Under the pieces are notes generated by a model that worked only from the letters and a program-made list of their open reading frames with translations, was not told the DNA's origin and searched no databases. Below, one piece after another: positions 54,447 through 56,237 of a DNA stretch of 56,237 bases. The translations under genes were made by a program, and so were the position numbers. Positions within the stretch are counted from its first letter, which is position 1; each line of letters begins with the position of its first letter. The DNA is from Firmicutes bacterium UBA6132 (GTDB taxonomy: Bacteria; Bacillota_A; Clostridia; Tissierellales; Sedimentibacteraceae), in assembly GCA_002435835.1 (NCBI GenBank), contig DIVM01000316.1:1-56237 (forward strand), given 5' to 3'.

Positions 54447-55061
54447 ATGCAGGAATGGATAGTCGCCATATTAGATCAATTTGGCTATGCAGGCGTATTT
54501 TTGTTAATATTAATTGAGAATGTATTTCCGCCCATTCCTTCAGAAGTAATTCTTTCATTTTGTGGTTTTATGACAACTACATCAAATATGTCTGTTTTTT
54601 TAGTTGTTGTTTATTCTACTTTGGGTTCTGTATTTGGGGCAATTTTACTTTATAAAATCGGGTCAAAACTTAACAATCAATCAATTAAAAATATCATTAA
54701 TAAATATGGAAAAATTTTAAGGTTAAAGTTAAGAGATGTTGACAGAACAATGGATTATTATAAAAAGTATCAGAGAAAAACTGTTTTTTTTGGTAGGATG
54801 ATTCCTATGATTAGAAGTTTAATATCAATTCCAGCTGGTATGTCCCAAATGAATATGCTTTCATTTATCATATTGACTGCTGCGGGTTCAGCTATTTGGA
54901 ATACTTTACTTGTTAATGCGGGGGCATTTTTGGGTAATAGTTGGGAAGATATAGCAAAGTATATAAGCACTTATTCAGTAATAATATGGACAACTATTCT
55001 ATCAGGTTCTTTAATTGCTTTAATATTTAAAAGAATAATTAAAAACAGTAAAATAAAATAA
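54447..55061 (+). CDS. DedA-family membrane protein
   Basis: The 204-residue protein has the DedA/SNARE-associated fold: an N-terminal re-entrant part with IENVFPPIPSEVILSFCGF near residue 25, the GRMIPMIRSLISIPAGMSQM motif near 116-135, and final helices. DedA proteins move phospholipid or undecaprenyl-phosphate carriers across the membrane and support envelope integrity. The open frame extends 18 codons upstream but overlaps the promoter; AGGAGG lies 7 bases before the ATG at 54447. It is a single gene. Confidence 0.92.
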   Translation: MQEWIVAILDQFGYAGVFLLILIENVFPPIPSEVILSFCGFMTTTSNMSVFLVVVYSTLGSVFGAILLYKIGSKLNNQSIKNIINKYGKILRLKLRDVDRTMDYYKKYQRKTVFFGRMIPMIRSLISIPAGMSQMNMLSFIILTAAGSAIWNTLLVNAGAFLGNSWEDIAKYISTYSVIIWTTILSGSLIALIFKRIIKNSKIK

Positions 55062-55214
55062 GCTCATAGCTCTTATTTAAAATTCATAAAATGGGAAGAA
55101 TGTATTAGAAGAAGGATTTAGTAAAACTATATTTTAGCAATAAAATTGATATATAAATATCAATTAAATAAATAATTAAATAAATGATTAATTAAATAAA
55201 ATGAGGTGATAGAT

Positions 55215-56090
55215 ATGAAGGATTATGTAATTTTTACAGATTCTACAACAGACCTACCAGCCAGCTTGGCAGATGAACTATGTTTAAAGGTTATACCCTT
55301 AGGATTTAGCTTTGAAAGTGAAAATTATTTAAATTATTTAGATCATAGACAACTAAGTATACATAAATTTTATGAAAGAATTCAAAATGGTGAAAAATCA
55401 ACTACGACCCTAATTAATACAATGTCATTTATAGAAAATTTTGAACCTGTATTAAAAGAAGGAAAAGATATACTTTATATAGCATTTTCATCAGAGTTAA
55501 GCGGAACATACCAATCATCAGTAGTAGCAGCAGAAGAACTTAGAGAAAAATATAAAGATTCAAAAATTATCTGCGTTGATACAAAAGCAGCATCCATGGG
55601 CGAAGGCTTGTTAGTTTATACGGCTGCTAAAAAGAAAACTGAAGAAAATTTAAGTATGGATGAACTGAATCAATGGATTTTAGATAATAGATTAAAAATG
55701 TGCCATTGGTTCACTGTGGATGATTTAAATCATTTAAAAAGAGGTGGTAGAGTTAGTGCGGTATCCGCAACAGTTGGAACTGTATTAAACATAAAACCAA
55801 TTCTACACGTTGATAATGAAGGTCGTTTAATCCCAGATTCCAATGTTAGAGGACGTAAAAAGTCTCTTCATGCATTGTTTGACAAGATGGAATCAACATG
55901 TATAAATCCTGAAGAGCAAACAGTTTTTATAAGCCATGCTAATGCTTTACAAGATGCTGAGTATTTAGCTAATTTAATTAAAGAAAAATTGCATGTTAAA
56001 GAAGTAATATTAAATTTCATAGGACCAGTAGTAGGTTCCCACACAGGCCAAGGAGCAATTGCTTTGTTTTTCTTTGGGAAAGAGAGATAA
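55215..56090 (+). CDS. DegV family fatty-acid-binding protein, second copy
   Basis: The 291-residue protein has the usual DegV start VIFTDSTTDLPASLADEL, STTTLINTMSFIENFEPVL near residue 65, and IAFSSELSGTYQSS near 93. It also has DTKAASMGEGLLVY near 120, VDDLNHLKRGGRVS near 170, and RGRKKSLHALFDKM near 220. It binds a fatty acid in related proteins. It is clearly diverged from the copy at 19952, so they are not a recent duplication. A GTG nine bases upstream is part of the ribosome site, so I use the ATG at 55215. Confidence 0.92.
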   Translation: MKDYVIFTDSTTDLPASLADELCLKVIPLGFSFESENYLNYLDHRQLSIHKFYERIQNGEKSTTTLINTMSFIENFEPVLKEGKDILYIAFSSELSGTYQSSVVAAEELREKYKDSKIICVDTKAASMGEGLLVYTAAKKKTEENLSMDELNQWILDNRLKMCHWFTVDDLNHLKRGGRVSAVSATVGTVLNIKPILHVDNEGRLIPDSNVRGRKKSLHALFDKMESTCINPEEQTVFISHANALQDAEYLANLIKEKLHVKEVILNFIGPVVGSHTGQGAIALFFFGKER

Positions 56091-56121
56091 AAATTTTTTT
56101 CAACTTGTTTATAAATACCTA

Positions 56122-56150
56122 TTGACAATGTTTTCATAATGGGTTATAAT
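56122..56150 (+). promoter_or_regulatory. Consensus promoter at the right edge
   Basis: TTGACA (56122-56127), 17 bases and TATAAT (56145-56150) form a perfect sigma-A promoter facing out of the window. The following 87 bases have no start codon with a ribosome site, so a leader RNA or untranslated region probably begins here. Confidence 0.8.
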
Positions 56151-56237
56151 TATATTAAATTTAATAAGACTGCTTTATTTTGTCATAATATTGTACTAAA
56201 AAAGCGATATTATATAGCGAATTAAAACCAGCTAAGC

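Noticed and set aside
19952..56090. The two DegV genes as a recent duplication
   Set aside because: Their motifs and lengths differ throughout, so they look like separate long-standing family members.

Overview
The window is AT-rich DNA from a low-GC Firmicute. It is most consistent with an anaerobic, endospore-forming member of the Clostridia, for example something near Tissierellales or Sedimentibacter. The placement is inferred from a YyaC-type spore protein, a SPOCS/LysM spore-coat-type protein, a glycyl-radical pyruvate formate-lyase, an EtfAB-coupled hydroxyacid dehydrogenase, T-box, SAM-I and ZTP leader RNAs, and consensus sigma-A promoters. No tRNA, rRNA, CRISPR array, prophage or transposase gene is visible.

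Layout. Bases 1-1000 hold the end of a sodium/amino-acid symporter and yyaC. Bases 1030-5960 are a minus-strand leucine operon (leuA-leuC-leuD-leuB) behind a T-box leader. A secreted or lipid-anchored S41 protease follows at 6154-7524. Bases 7617-12527 are the conserved yybS-gdpP-rplI-dnaB operon. Then come a spore-coat-type SPOCS/LysM gene, an orphan leader or small RNA, pyrG, a DUF1846 gene, an EamA exporter and mtnN. Bases 19600-28000 carry mostly single genes: GIY-YIG, DegV, nitroreductase, P1 peptidase, LtaS-like sulfatase, a Cys-rich DUF11-like protein, glutaredoxin, a D-cysteine desulfhydrase-like enzyme and DUF1858. An unknown coiled-coil gene precedes a ZTP riboswitch and pflB-pflA.

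Bases 32900-39570 are a sulfur amino-acid block. A cystathionine synthase/lyase pair diverges from cysK, and a SAM-I riboswitch controls the methionine ABC transporter metNIQ. Bases 39568-45460 hold a GntR/FCD regulator divergent from an operon of two DDAH/arginine-deiminase-superfamily hydrolases, a RocB-like M20 peptidase and an AGCS symporter. A perfect 36-bp palindrome lies over the operon's -10 box. I read this as a guanidino or ureido amino-acid catabolic unit. It is the best candidate for an undescribed system here.

Bases 45461-52211 hold etfB-etfA-FAD dehydrogenase (the layout of EtfAB-linked lactate dehydrogenases), a FadR-type regulator, and an aminotransferase plus YjiH-type transporter operon. 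Both structural operons have the same TGGTCTTACC operator 6-7 bases after their -10 box, so they look like one small regulon. The window ends with a DUF4153 membrane protein, a DedA protein, a second DegV protein and a promoter for a gene beyond the edge.

Two families of palindromic intergenic repeats are scattered through the window: GGGGACGG elements and GTCATCCTGAG elements. One GGGGACGG copy supplies the C-terminal codons and stop of leuA.
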